Below, one piece after another: positions 8,436-15,857 of a DNA stretch of 64,000 bases. The DNA is from Psychroserpens ponticola. GTDB taxonomy: Bacteria > Bacteroidota > Bacteroidia > Flavobacteriales > Flavobacteriaceae. Every line of letters starts with the position of its first letter. Positions within the stretch are counted from its first letter, which is position 1. The stretch covers positions 992,001 to 1,056,000 of the forward strand of contig NZ_CP116221.1 in the NCBI RefSeq assembly GCF_023556315.2. The letters are read 5' to 3'. Made by a program: the position numbers and the translations under genes. A model generated the notes under the pieces. The model was given only the letters and a program-made list of their open reading frames with translations. It ran no database searches and was not told the origin of the DNA.

Positions 8436-10166
8436 TTAATCAAAATGAAGCAATTCCTCTTTGTTAACTCTTATAGGCATACTGTGATGTTTGTAGAACT
8501 TATCAAAGTATTCATTAAAATTGGCATCTGATTTTAGGAAGTGTTTATTAGAAGACTTATACCCCTTCCAAACATTTAGACCTTCAGCATATTCATAAGA
8601 TTCAAGAGTATTTTCATAATTAACACATGCAAATCTGTCTAACTGTTGGGTGGCAGCATAAGATATATGTTCTTGAAACCCTTTATATTTAATTCTAAAG
8701 ATGAATCTGCCATTCTTTTTTAGCGGTCGGTATTCAACATCAACACGTTCTATAAGCTGTTGTACAGCTAGTTTAATAGCTTCAAATCCAGCGTTGAGGT
8801 TGAAACCCTCTATAGTTCTGTTAACTCTATTTAAGCGGTTGTTATCGGTTTGTATTTTCAATTCAGATTCAACTTGTTCCAAAGATTCTTTATACGAAAC
8901 AACTTTGTTTTTTGTTTCTTTGTATTTAGCTTTTAACCTAGTATCATCTGATAAATCATCGTCACCAAACAACAAATTAAACGCTTTTGTCTCTTGTTTT
9001 TCTGCTGTCTTAATCTTACTCTTTAACTCATTCTTTTTAAAAGTTAACGTATCTATTTCAACAGTGTCAACTTCAATGTTATTGAGATGTTTCTGAAGGT
9101 CTTTGCTAAGGAATAAATGCTTAATGATGAACGTTTCAAAACGAGGAATATTAAAACCTTTGCTGGTTTTACAAATATGAAGTGGTGCTTGTTTTCCAGA
9201 ACATATATACTGATTCCGCCTATCGGATAATCTCCTTTTGCCTTTGTACATCTTACTACAATCATGACAATAAATCAGACCATTCAATAAGTATTTGTAA
9301 ATAGGTTTCTTGCCTGATTTAGTCCTTTTGTTTTTTTTCAAATTCTCCTGGACTTTATCGAATTCATCTAGTGTGACTAAAGCTAGATGTGGCAACTCTA
9401 TTTCTTCCTTATTCCAAACATGGAAACCAGCATATAACTTTTTCTTTAAGATTCCATGTACTGTTGAACCCCACCAAACCTTATTCTTTTGTTTAACTTT
9501 TCTACCAGTACTCGAATCTATGGTGGTGGTGCTTTTATCAAGTGTAGCAAACCTTGTTGGTATATTCAAATCATTTAATTTTTTGGCAATGCTATATACC
9601 CCTAAACCCTCTAATGACCATTTAAATATATCTTTGACTACTTTTATCTCATTAGGCTCATGTATCATATAACCATCTTCATCTTTAGTAATTCCATATG
9701 GTCTTATGCCATGGACTTTACCTTTAAGAGCATTACGATAGAATGCAACCTTAACAGCATCAGAAGTTTTATCAGAATGCATTTCATTAAATATGGATAG
9801 TAAGTTTGCCATCGCTCTATTGGTTGTTGAATCAAGGTCATAAAATTTGCCATCAGGAAACCATTGAACACCAGCATTTAGAACTGTAGAAACGAAGTAA
9901 CGCCATGTATCTGGATTCCGTTCTATTCTGTCTTGATGTATTGCAAATACATGTGTGATTTTTCCAGATTTAACATCACCAATAAACCTATGAAACTCAT
10001 CACGAGCAATAATATCTGCTTTACCAGAAACATTTATGTCTTTATAAACCTCATAAAGCATGCCCATTTCATTTGCGAAACCAATACCACGTTCTTCTTG
10101 ATATTCTATACTGGTGTCTTTTCCTTCTTCTTTATCACCAGAAATTCTACAATAAATTCCAACCAT
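8436..10166 (-). CDS. Large serine recombinase (integrase)
   Basis: The protein has 576 residues. The N-terminal catalytic domain opens with MVGIYCRISGDKEE, where Ser9 is the expected nucleophile and Arg7 belongs to the active site. HVFAIHQDRIERNP supplies further family-typical arginines. A recombinase (Pfam 'Recombinase') domain follows at about 150-270 (KGKVHGIRPYGI; WWGSTVHGILKKKLYAG). A zinc ribbon has Cys300, Cys303, Cys322 and Cys332. A charged, probably coiled-coil stretch spans about 365-430, as in phage-type large serine integrases. It is located at the element end next to the att core, transcribed toward it. It should catalyse attP x attB integration into the DUF2400 gene. No separate directionality factor was recognised. 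Confidence 0.93.
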   Translation of the reverse strand: MVGIYCRISGDKEEGKDTSIEYQEERGIGFANEMGMLYEVYKDINVSGKADIIARDEFHRFIGDVKSGKITHVFAIHQDRIERNPDTWRYFVSTVLNAGVQWFPDGKFYDLDSTTNRAMANLLSIFNEMHSDKTSDAVKVAFYRNALKGKVHGIRPYGITKDEDGYMIHEPNEIKVVKDIFKWSLEGLGVYSIAKKLNDLNIPTRFATLDKSTTTIDSSTGRKVKQKNKVWWGSTVHGILKKKLYAGFHVWNKEEIELPHLALVTLDEFDKVQENLKKNKRTKSGKKPIYKYLLNGLIYCHDCSKMYKGKRRLSDRRNQYICSGKQAPLHICKTSKGFNIPRFETFIIKHLFLSKDLQKHLNNIEVDTVEIDTLTFKKNELKSKIKTAEKQETKAFNLLFGDDDLSDDTRLKAKYKETKNKVVSYKESLEQVESELKIQTDNNRLNRVNRTIEGFNLNAGFEAIKLAVQQLIERVDVEYRPLKKNGRFIFRIKYKGFQEHISYAATQQLDRFACVNYENTLESYEYAEGLNVWKGYKSSNKHFLKSDANFNEYFDKFYKHHSMPIRVNKEELLHFD

Positions 10167-10605
10167 AAATAATATTTACTTTAAAGATAATTAAATAAAT
10201 TAATTGTAGAGTTAAGGCTGCTTAAAACATTTGCTCTAGCACGTATCCGCTAGAATGATTCTACGGTAGGACACTTCCTCTTATTATCCTAAAAACCCAA
10301 GTTCTCATTGCGCTAACTGTATATGGCCAACAACGTATCGCACCTTGCTATGTATATATAGGTGCTCCCTCTCGATTGCAAACCGACCTATATTTAATTT
10401 GTGCACCATTTACAAGTATTTAAAAGAAGTGTGTCATCTGCGGTTCACCTTTATTTTACTGGAAATTAAAATTTTTTTCTAAAAATGTGTGTCACAGGTG
10501 AACTTTTAGGTTTTCGATGATATTTAAATTATAGAGGGTTGTAATTAACATCTCTTTATATGGGACAATTATGTTCAAATAACAAATGCACTAAATATAA
10601 ATATT
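10167..10605. other. Non-coding region between integrase and rep; candidate origin/regulatory region
   Basis: These 439 bp hold no ORF I can support and separate two divergent genes. Visible structure: a hairpin at 10247-10266 (CCG-C-TAGAAT, 1-nt centre, ATTCTA-CGG); a direct repeat GTGTGTCA at 10429-10436 and 10487-10494; and an 8-bp inverted repeat GTTCACCT (10443-10450) / AGGTGAAC (10496-10503). The repeats sit just upstream of the Rep-like gene. They could be Rep-binding or nicking sites, or a promoter/operator pair. This role is inference from position and symmetry only. Confidence 0.45.
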
Positions 10606-11271
10606 ATGAAATATGAAACAATTAAAAAGTTTACTAAATCAGTTAATAAAAGTAGAAGTTCTATCTATCGTTTTTATGTTAAACGTCCTGACCTATTTAC
10701 TGAAACGAAACTCCAAAACAGAAAAAGGTTAATTCCTGAATCACACCTAAAATATTTTGATATTGAAATTATGCACGATGAGTATAATCAAGTTTGTAAT
10801 GAAAATAAAAGTATGCGTAACCTCATCGATGGTTTAATGGATAAAGATTCATTGTGTAAAGAACTATGGTATATGCCTTGGTCATACTTTGTAACAATTT
10901 CCTATAAATTAGATAGAGACCAAAAATCTTGTAGTAGGCTGATAAGAGCATTAAATGATGACCTTGTAGAAAGATATCCAGAAACAACAATTAGAATGTT
11001 TTTCACAACAGAAACTTATAATAATCGTAATGGTCATCACAACCATTTAGCCTTATATGTTGGGGATGAAAGTTTACACTTAGATGTTATACAAGATATT
11101 CTACAATTCTTTTCTTTTGATAGAGTGGATTACGGAAAGTACGACCCATTTAAAGCTGGACTGTTTTATATGAGCAAAGATGGATTGGTTAATGAAGATT
11201 GGGATTTATTTGGTAACGACATAGAATTAAAAATTAAAAATGAAAATACGAGTCACACAACAACAGTTTGA
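10606..11271 (+). CDS. HUH-endonuclease Rep-like replication initiator
   Basis: The protein has 221 residues and shows the three motifs of rolling-circle Rep proteins in order. Motif 1 is FVTIS (95-99). Motif 2 is GHHNHLAL with the metal-binding pair His145 and His147. Motif 3 is YMSK (188-191), where Tyr188 would be the nicking tyrosine and Lys191 the partner. An N-terminal segment (TKSVNKSRSSIYRFYVKRPD) looks like a helix-turn-helix. No helicase domain is present, so the host helicase would be needed. Its upstream region holds inverted and direct repeats. It probably nicks and replicates the excised circular element. The family assignment rests on motifs, not on overall similarity; a mobilisation relaxase is an alternative. 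Confidence 0.65.
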   Translation: MKYETIKKFTKSVNKSRSSIYRFYVKRPDLFTETKLQNRKRLIPESHLKYFDIEIMHDEYNQVCNENKSMRNLIDGLMDKDSLCKELWYMPWSYFVTISYKLDRDQKSCSRLIRALNDDLVERYPETTIRMFFTTETYNNRNGHHNHLALYVGDESLHLDVIQDILQFFSFDRVDYGKYDPFKAGLFYMSKDGLVNEDWDLFGNDIELKIKNENTSHTTTV

Positions 11272-11365
11272 ACTGCTAATAAAGAACATGCACCTAATTA
11301 AAGGCTTACAACTTACTATGAGTGGTAAAACCGCTAAACGGGTGTTGCCTAAAAAGCTAGATTAA
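11240..11365 (+). CDS. Short hypothetical protein overlapping the end of rep
   Basis: A 41-codon ORF (MKIRVTQQQFELLIKN..., ending PKKLD) starts inside the last codons of the Rep-like gene, in another frame, and overlaps it by 32 bp. The composition is basic. The overlap would allow translational coupling. No family was recognised; it may be chance. Confidence 0.35.
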   Translation: MKIRVTQQQFELLIKNMHLIKGLQLTMSGKTAKRVLPKKLD

Positions 11366-11373
11366 TCTTCATG

Positions 11374-11436
11374 TTAGCGTATCAAAATCCAAAGTGTATC
11401 ATTTTAAATCTATTAACACATTAAATGATACGCTAA
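11374..11436. repeat. Inverted repeat between convergent genes
   Basis: A perfect 11-bp inverted repeat, TTAGCGTATCA (11374-11384) and TGATACGCTAA (11426-11436), is separated by 41 bp. A related 'TGTATCATTTT' occurs at about 11395-11405 and 11441-11451, so the motif is also directly repeated. It lies between the rep cluster and the convergent surface-protein gene. It may be a weak bidirectional terminator or a binding site for an element protein. Confidence 0.5.
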
Positions 11437-11449
11437 TAATGTATCATTT

Positions 11450-13846
11450 TTAGTCTTTGATTATTTTTATTACAGTAGTTATAGAATCAAAAGATAGTTC
11501 AAGAAAATAAACTCCTGAATTCAATGATGATAAATCAATGCGACTACTATGCTGTAATGTAATAACTTCCTCTCCTAATAGATTGAATATTCTAATTTTT
11601 GTATTAGTGTTACCGTTGTGAATAAAAAGGTGGTTTGTCACAGGGTTTGGATAAACTTTAAGACCATCCAATTCATTATCGACTAAATCTAATGTTGAGC
11701 AATCTAAACCATCATCCGTAATAGTCCAATTAAAGTCATTTATAATTGAATTTCTTGCATTTTCTCCATTACAATAGTTTGATAACCCCCCATCGAAGAG
11801 TACATTAGTTTGTAGATTTTGCGACGCCCATCCTATTAATATACTATCATAGATTGATGTTGAAAGTTCCACTCCTTCAAACATACGATTCATATCTTGA
11901 ACATTAGAAACATCCCAATCTCCTATATTTTGGTTAAATGATAAAGCAGTATCAAACATTCTAGCCATAGTAGATACAGTGCTTGTGTCCCAACCTCCTA
12001 TATCTTGGTTAAATGATTCGCATTTATAAAACATTGAAGTCATATCTATTAAAGAGGTTGTATCCCAACCTCCTATATCTTGGTTAAATGATTCAGCTAA
12101 AAAAAACATTAAGTATGTAGTTGTGACAGTGCTTGTATCCCAACCTCCAATATCTTGGTTAAATACAGTTGCGTTAGCAAACATTCCCGCCATGTCTTGA
12201 ACATTAGAAACATCCCACCCTCCAATATCTTGATTAAATACATCAGTAAAACTCAACATATTTCTCATATCTGTAACAGTTCCTGTATCCCAACCACCAA
12301 TATCTTGGTTAAACGCTCTAGCCCCAGTAAACGTAGAATTCATACCTATAACAGAGCTTGTGTCCCAATCTCCAATATCTTGGTTAAATACAGTAGCATC
12401 TCGAAACATAGAATTCATATTTGTAATGGCGCTTGTATCCCAACCACCAATATCTTGATTAAATGTATTAGCACCGTTAAACATATTCTGCATACCTGAA
12501 CCTATAACAGAGCTTGTGTTCCACCCTCCAATATCTTGGTTAAATGCATTAGCACCCCTAAACATTGATTCCATATTAGCAACCGAGCTTGTATCCCAAT
12601 CTCCAATATCTTGATTAAATGCACTAGCACCACTAAACATTGATTCCATATTTGTAACCAAATTTGTATCCCAACCACCAATATCTTGATTAAATGTATT
12701 AGCACCGCTAAACATATTTCTCATACTTGTAACCGAACTTGTGTCCCAACCTCCGATATCTTGGTTAAAAGATTGACGACCAGAAAACATAAAACTCATA
12801 CTTGTAATGGTGCTTGTGTCCCAGTTTGAAATATTGCCATAAGTAGCTTCTGCCAAATTCGTTTGAGTAAACCACAAACTAACAGCAGCGTATATATTGC
12901 TGTCAGTAATAGGAGTTAAAGGGCAGTCCAAACCACCATCTGTAATATTCCAATTAAAGTCATTTATAATAGAGTTTCTTGCTGTTTCTCCATTACAGTA
13001 GCTTGATACCCCCCCTTCGAAGGGTACATTAGTTTGCAGAGTTTGCGATGCCCATCCGATTAATATACTATCATAAATTGATGTAGAAAGTTCCACTTCG
13101 TCAAACATGAAACTCATATCTTGAACATTAGAAACATCCCAACTACCTATGTCTTGGTTAAATGAGTAAGTAGCATCAGGGTCAGTAAATTCGTCGAAAT
13201 AGAATTGAAACATTCTACTCATATCTGTAACGGAGCTTGTATCCCAACCTCCAATATCTTGATTAAAAGCTCTGGCATCAGAAAACATTTCACTCATATT
13301 TGTAACAGAGCTTGTGTTCCAACTTCCTATATCTTGATTAAAAGTAAAGCACTCACCAAACATATATGTCATATTTGTAACTGAGCTTGTATTCCAACCT
13401 CCTATATCTGGAATAAAGCCACCCGAAAAGATAAACATTCCACTCATATCTGTAACGGAACTTGTGTCCCAACTTTCAATTCCTAAAGCTATGGCACTAC
13501 TTTCAAACATAAAACTCATATCTGTAACCGCGCTTGTATTCCAACTTCCAATATCTTGATTAAATGATTCAGCATTCCGAAACATATCACTCATATCCGT
13601 AACGGAGCTTGTATCCCAATTACCAATATCTTCGTTAAATGATTCAGCAAATAAAAACAACTCACTCATATCTGTAACCGAACTTGTATCCCAGTTTGAA
13701 ATATTGCCATAAGTAGATTCTGCCAAGGGCTGGTCAGAAAGCCACAAATCAACAGCTTCGTTTATGTTGGCGTCAGTAATGGGTGTCTGTGCTTGTAGAA
13801 AAGTAATTGTGAATAATAATATTAATGTAGCTAATAAATTTTTCAT
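11450..13846 (-). CDS. BspA-like surface protein with T9SS type A sorting domain
   Basis: I chose the ATG at 13844-13846 ([20 protein letters not shown], a clear signal peptide); an in-frame upstream ATG gives a poor leader. The 798-residue product is built of ~25-residue repeats of the type [20 protein letters not shown], the BspA/DUF285 'bacterial surface protein' repeat. There are two blocks. Each starts with a 'PITDxNIxxAVxLW' segment and ends with a '[14 protein letters not shown]' plus '[11 protein letters not shown]' cap, showing an internal duplication. The C-terminal ~75 residues ([14 protein letters not shown], then [11 protein letters not shown] and SGVYFLEL) are a type A T9SS sorting signal. 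It is probably an exported adhesin-like cargo of the element. No enzyme motif was seen. Confidence 0.88.
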   Translation of the reverse strand: MKNLLATLILLFTITFLQAQTPITDANINEAVDLWLSDQPLAESTYGNISNWDTSSVTDMSELFLFAESFNEDIGNWDTSSVTDMSDMFRNAESFNQDIGSWNTSAVTDMSFMFESSAIALGIESWDTSSVTDMSGMFIFSGGFIPDIGGWNTSSVTNMTYMFGECFTFNQDIGSWNTSSVTNMSEMFSDARAFNQDIGGWDTSSVTDMSRMFQFYFDEFTDPDATYSFNQDIGSWDVSNVQDMSFMFDEVELSTSIYDSILIGWASQTLQTNVPFEGGVSSYCNGETARNSIINDFNWNITDGGLDCPLTPITDSNIYAAVSLWFTQTNLAEATYGNISNWDTSTITSMSFMFSGRQSFNQDIGGWDTSSVTSMRNMFSGANTFNQDIGGWDTNLVTNMESMFSGASAFNQDIGDWDTSSVANMESMFRGANAFNQDIGGWNTSSVIGSGMQNMFNGANTFNQDIGGWDTSAITNMNSMFRDATVFNQDIGDWDTSSVIGMNSTFTGARAFNQDIGGWDTGTVTDMRNMLSFTDVFNQDIGGWDVSNVQDMAGMFANATVFNQDIGGWDTSTVTTTYLMFFLAESFNQDIGGWDTTSLIDMTSMFYKCESFNQDIGGWDTSTVSTMARMFDTALSFNQNIGDWDVSNVQDMNRMFEGVELSTSIYDSILIGWASQNLQTNVLFDGGLSNYCNGENARNSIINDFNWTITDDGLDCSTLDLVDNELDGLKVYPNPVTNHLFIHNGNTNTKIRIFNLLGEEVITLQHSSRIDLSSLNSGVYFLELSFDSITTVIKIIKD

Positions 13847-13968
13847 ATTGATTAATTCAAAGTTATTTGATGTGGTCTTATAAGTCACTAAAAACATGTA
13901 AATTAAACAAAATTATTAAATATTATTAAAGGTTTCCCGTAATACACAATTACTAATTAATAGATTAA

Positions 13969-14010
13969 AACTATAATAATTGTAATTATAATAGTTTTTA
14001 GCTATATTTG
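13969..14010 (+). promoter_or_regulatory. Promoter with overlapping palindrome upstream of the small resolvase
   Basis: A Bacteroidota-type promoter is visible: TTG at 13980-13982, a 20-bp spacer and TATATTTG at 14003-14010, 18 bp before the start codon. A 28-bp imperfect palindrome (13969-13996, arms AACTAT/ATAGTT, 12 of 14 positions paired) covers the -33 element and part of the spacer. Binding there by the resolvase or another protein would repress the gene; it could also be a res site. Confidence 0.5.
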
Positions 14011-14028
14011 ATATGTAAATTTTAAGAT

Positions 14029-14655
14029 ATGGAAATAGCATTAATCATTAGTAGGTGTTCTACTACCGAGAGTAAACAAGATGTTACTCGTCAGAGTGAA
14101 GAGTTGAGGTGTAATTATGGTAACACTTACCAAATCATTAAGGAGTTTAGCTACTATAAAAGTGGAACTAAAAATGATGCGGTTAATGATGATATATTGG
14201 AATATGCTATTACCAACAATGTGAAGCACATAATAGCATCAGAAACATCCAGGATATCACGTAAAATATCATCATTTGCCTTGTTCCTAGAGAAGTGCAA
14301 TGAAAACAAAATAAATATTATTATCGACAATTATAAGCTACATACACTGCTTGAAAATGGAGAGGTGAATGGCATGGTCCAAACGATGCTAAGTATTGCA
14401 TCTACCTTTGCTATGGCTGAATTAAGATTAATTAAGAGTCGTCTTGATAGTGGTAGAGCCAAATATATTAAAGAAGGTGGTAAGCTTGGTCGTAGAGTAA
14501 ATTCCACAAAAAATTCCAAACAATTATTGACCGAGCATTCAGATATCGTAAAGTTTGTAAAGCAGAATCAGTCCATAAGAAACATAATGACCCTAACGGG
14601 TAAGTCTAGCGGTACAGTTCAGAAAGTCCGAAAACTGGTGTTAGAACCTGCTTAA
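14029..14655 (+). CDS. Small serine recombinase (resolvase/invertase family)
   Basis: The protein has 208 residues. Its start, MEIALIISRCSTTESKQDVT, carries the family signature with Arg9 and nucleophile Ser11. HIIASETSRISRKISSF matches the conserved 'SRLSR' helix. A long helix (about 120-145) leads into KSRLDSGRAKYIKEGGKLGRR, the usual linker. The C-terminus (SIRNIMTLTGKSSGTVQKVRKL) is a helix-turn-helix, so length and layout match resolvases and DNA invertases rather than integrases. It may resolve multimers of the circular form or act as a regulator. Two short ORFs follow on the same strand. It is clearly distinct from the 576-residue recombinase at the element end. Confidence 0.85.
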   Translation: MEIALIISRCSTTESKQDVTRQSEELRCNYGNTYQIIKEFSYYKSGTKNDAVNDDILEYAITNNVKHIIASETSRISRKISSFALFLEKCNENKINIIIDNYKLHTLLENGEVNGMVQTMLSIASTFAMAELRLIKSRLDSGRAKYIKEGGKLGRRVNSTKNSKQLLTEHSDIVKFVKQNQSIRNIMTLTGKSSGTVQKVRKLVLEPA

Positions 14656-14677
14656 TTAAATATAAAAAATTGCTAAT

Positions 14678-14827
14678 ATGATAATGTACAAAGGGAAAAT
14701 ACGAATAGAGGGTGTTGGAACGGCAGTTGAAGTTTCAACCTCAGCAAGTAGTCCGTCTTCAGCTAAGAAAATCATCGAGAATCTTTACCGAGTGAAACAT
14801 TGGGTGAAGCAAATGAGCAGATATTAA
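14678..14827 (+). CDS. Short hypothetical protein in the resolvase cluster
   Basis: A 49-codon ORF (start MIMYKGKIRIEGVG; a second ATG lies at 14684) begins 22 bp after the resolvase stop on the same strand. It has a basic C-terminal helix (SSAKKIIENLYRVKHWVKQ), suggesting a small nucleic-acid- or protein-binding factor. No family was recognised. Tight spacing to both neighbours supports an operon. A recombination directionality factor is conceivable but unproven. Confidence 0.45.
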   Translation: MIMYKGKIRIEGVGTAVEVSTSASSPSSAKKIIENLYRVKHWVKQMSRY

Positions 14828-14845
14828 AAATAAATATTATAAAAA

Positions 14846-15004
14846 ATGAATACACAAGAATTAGCAAACGTGATTAGAGTATTGAATGATAACATTGTAG
14901 GACTTACCGATGAAATAAATTATTTAAGAAATGATTTAGAGAAAAATATTGAAGAAGGTGAAAAATTAAGATTTAGATTATCTGAATTAGAATCTACCTT
15001 ATAG
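14846..15004 (+). CDS. Short coiled-coil hypothetical protein
   Basis: A 52-codon ORF starts 18 bp after the previous small ORF. The product (MNTQELANVIRVLNDN..., ending RLSELESTL) is acidic, almost wholly helical and has heptad spacing of Leu/Ile typical of a coiled coil. No homologue was recognised. It probably belongs to the resolvase transcript and is followed by the convergent DUF2400 copy. Confidence 0.5.
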   Translation: MNTQELANVIRVLNDNIVGLTDEINYLRNDLEKNIEEGEKLRFRLSELESTL

Positions 15005-15037
15005 ACAAAAGCTTTATTAAAAATAATAGAGTAATCA

Positions 15038-15802
15038 TCAAAACGCCTCAAATACACCCAACCCAAATAATGCAAAGTCGTACTTTACAGGGTCCATCGA
15101 GTCTAATTTACGTAACGATGTATCAAGTTCAAGTAAGGCTTTAGCATCATTTTGCTTTCGTGTTAATACACCTAGCTTTCTGGCAACATTACCAGAATGC
15201 ACATCCAAAGGACACGACAGAATTGACGATGGAATAGTTTTCCAAATCCCAAAATCCACACCAGAATTATCTTTTCTAATTAACCACCTGAGCATCATAT
15301 TTATTCGTTTACATGCCGAACCTTTATTTGGGTCACCAACATGTTTTTGGGTTCTTACTTGATGGTCCAATGAAAAGAATATTTGTTTAAACTCATGAAT
15401 AGCTGGTTGGATACTATCCTGAGTCACATTCTTCTGGAATATAGACTCCATGCCACCATAATTAGTATATATATTATTTAGAGCTTTAATGAAATATTTA
15501 AAATCTTCTGCATTAAACGTACGGTGAACAAAGCCATCGAATTTATCTAAGTCCGAATCTTTATGATTCATAATAAAATCGAATGGTGAATTACTTAATA
15601 ACTGCATCATCCTGTCAGCGTTTTTAATTATCATTTTACGGTTTCCCCAAGCGATGGTAGCTGTTAGAAATGCAGATATTTCAATATCTTCTTTTAACTG
15701 GTAACGATGTGGTATTTGGATAGGGTCACTCTCAATAAACTTTGGGTTATTGTATATTGATACTTTGGATTCTAGGAATTCTTTTAGTTCGGATTGAATC
15801 AA
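15038..15802 (-). CDS. Complete TIGR02757/DUF2400 family protein carried by the element
   Basis: This 254-residue protein aligns over its full length with the two fragments of the split host gene. Shared blocks include ESDPIQIPH, FLTATIAWGNRK, FVHRTFN, SCPLDVHSGNVARKLG and KYDFALFGLGVFE. It lies inside the element in the same orientation as the broken gene, so it can replace its function. At the position of the host integration core (host codons CGC TTC AAC ATG) it reads CGA ATA AAT ATG, which destroys the core. The family has no established function. The pattern PLDVHSGNVARKLG, after an N-terminal FLTATIAWGN helix, loosely resembles HhH-GPD DNA glycosylases; this is my inference only. It is a divergent homologue, not a recent copy of the resident gene. 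Confidence 0.9.
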   Translation of the reverse strand: MIQSELKEFLESKVSIYNNPKFIESDPIQIPHRYQLKEDIEISAFLTATIAWGNRKMIIKNADRMMQLLSNSPFDFIMNHKDSDLDKFDGFVHRTFNAEDFKYFIKALNNIYTNYGGMESIFQKNVTQDSIQPAIHEFKQIFFSLDHQVRTQKHVGDPNKGSACKRINMMLRWLIRKDNSGVDFGIWKTIPSSILSCPLDVHSGNVARKLGVLTRKQNDAKALLELDTSLRKLDSMDPVKYDFALFGLGVFEAF

Positions 15803-15857
15803 TTATCAAATTATTTTTTATGGATGTTTTATAGCTATTGAAAATTTAACAAGTTAG

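Noticed and set aside
9310-9672. Plus-strand ORFs opposite the large serine recombinase
   Set aside because: They are shadows of the recombinase gene with no family features.
12155-12705. ORFs inside the BspA-like repeat gene
   Set aside because: They arise from the repeat in other frames and have no start signals or domains.
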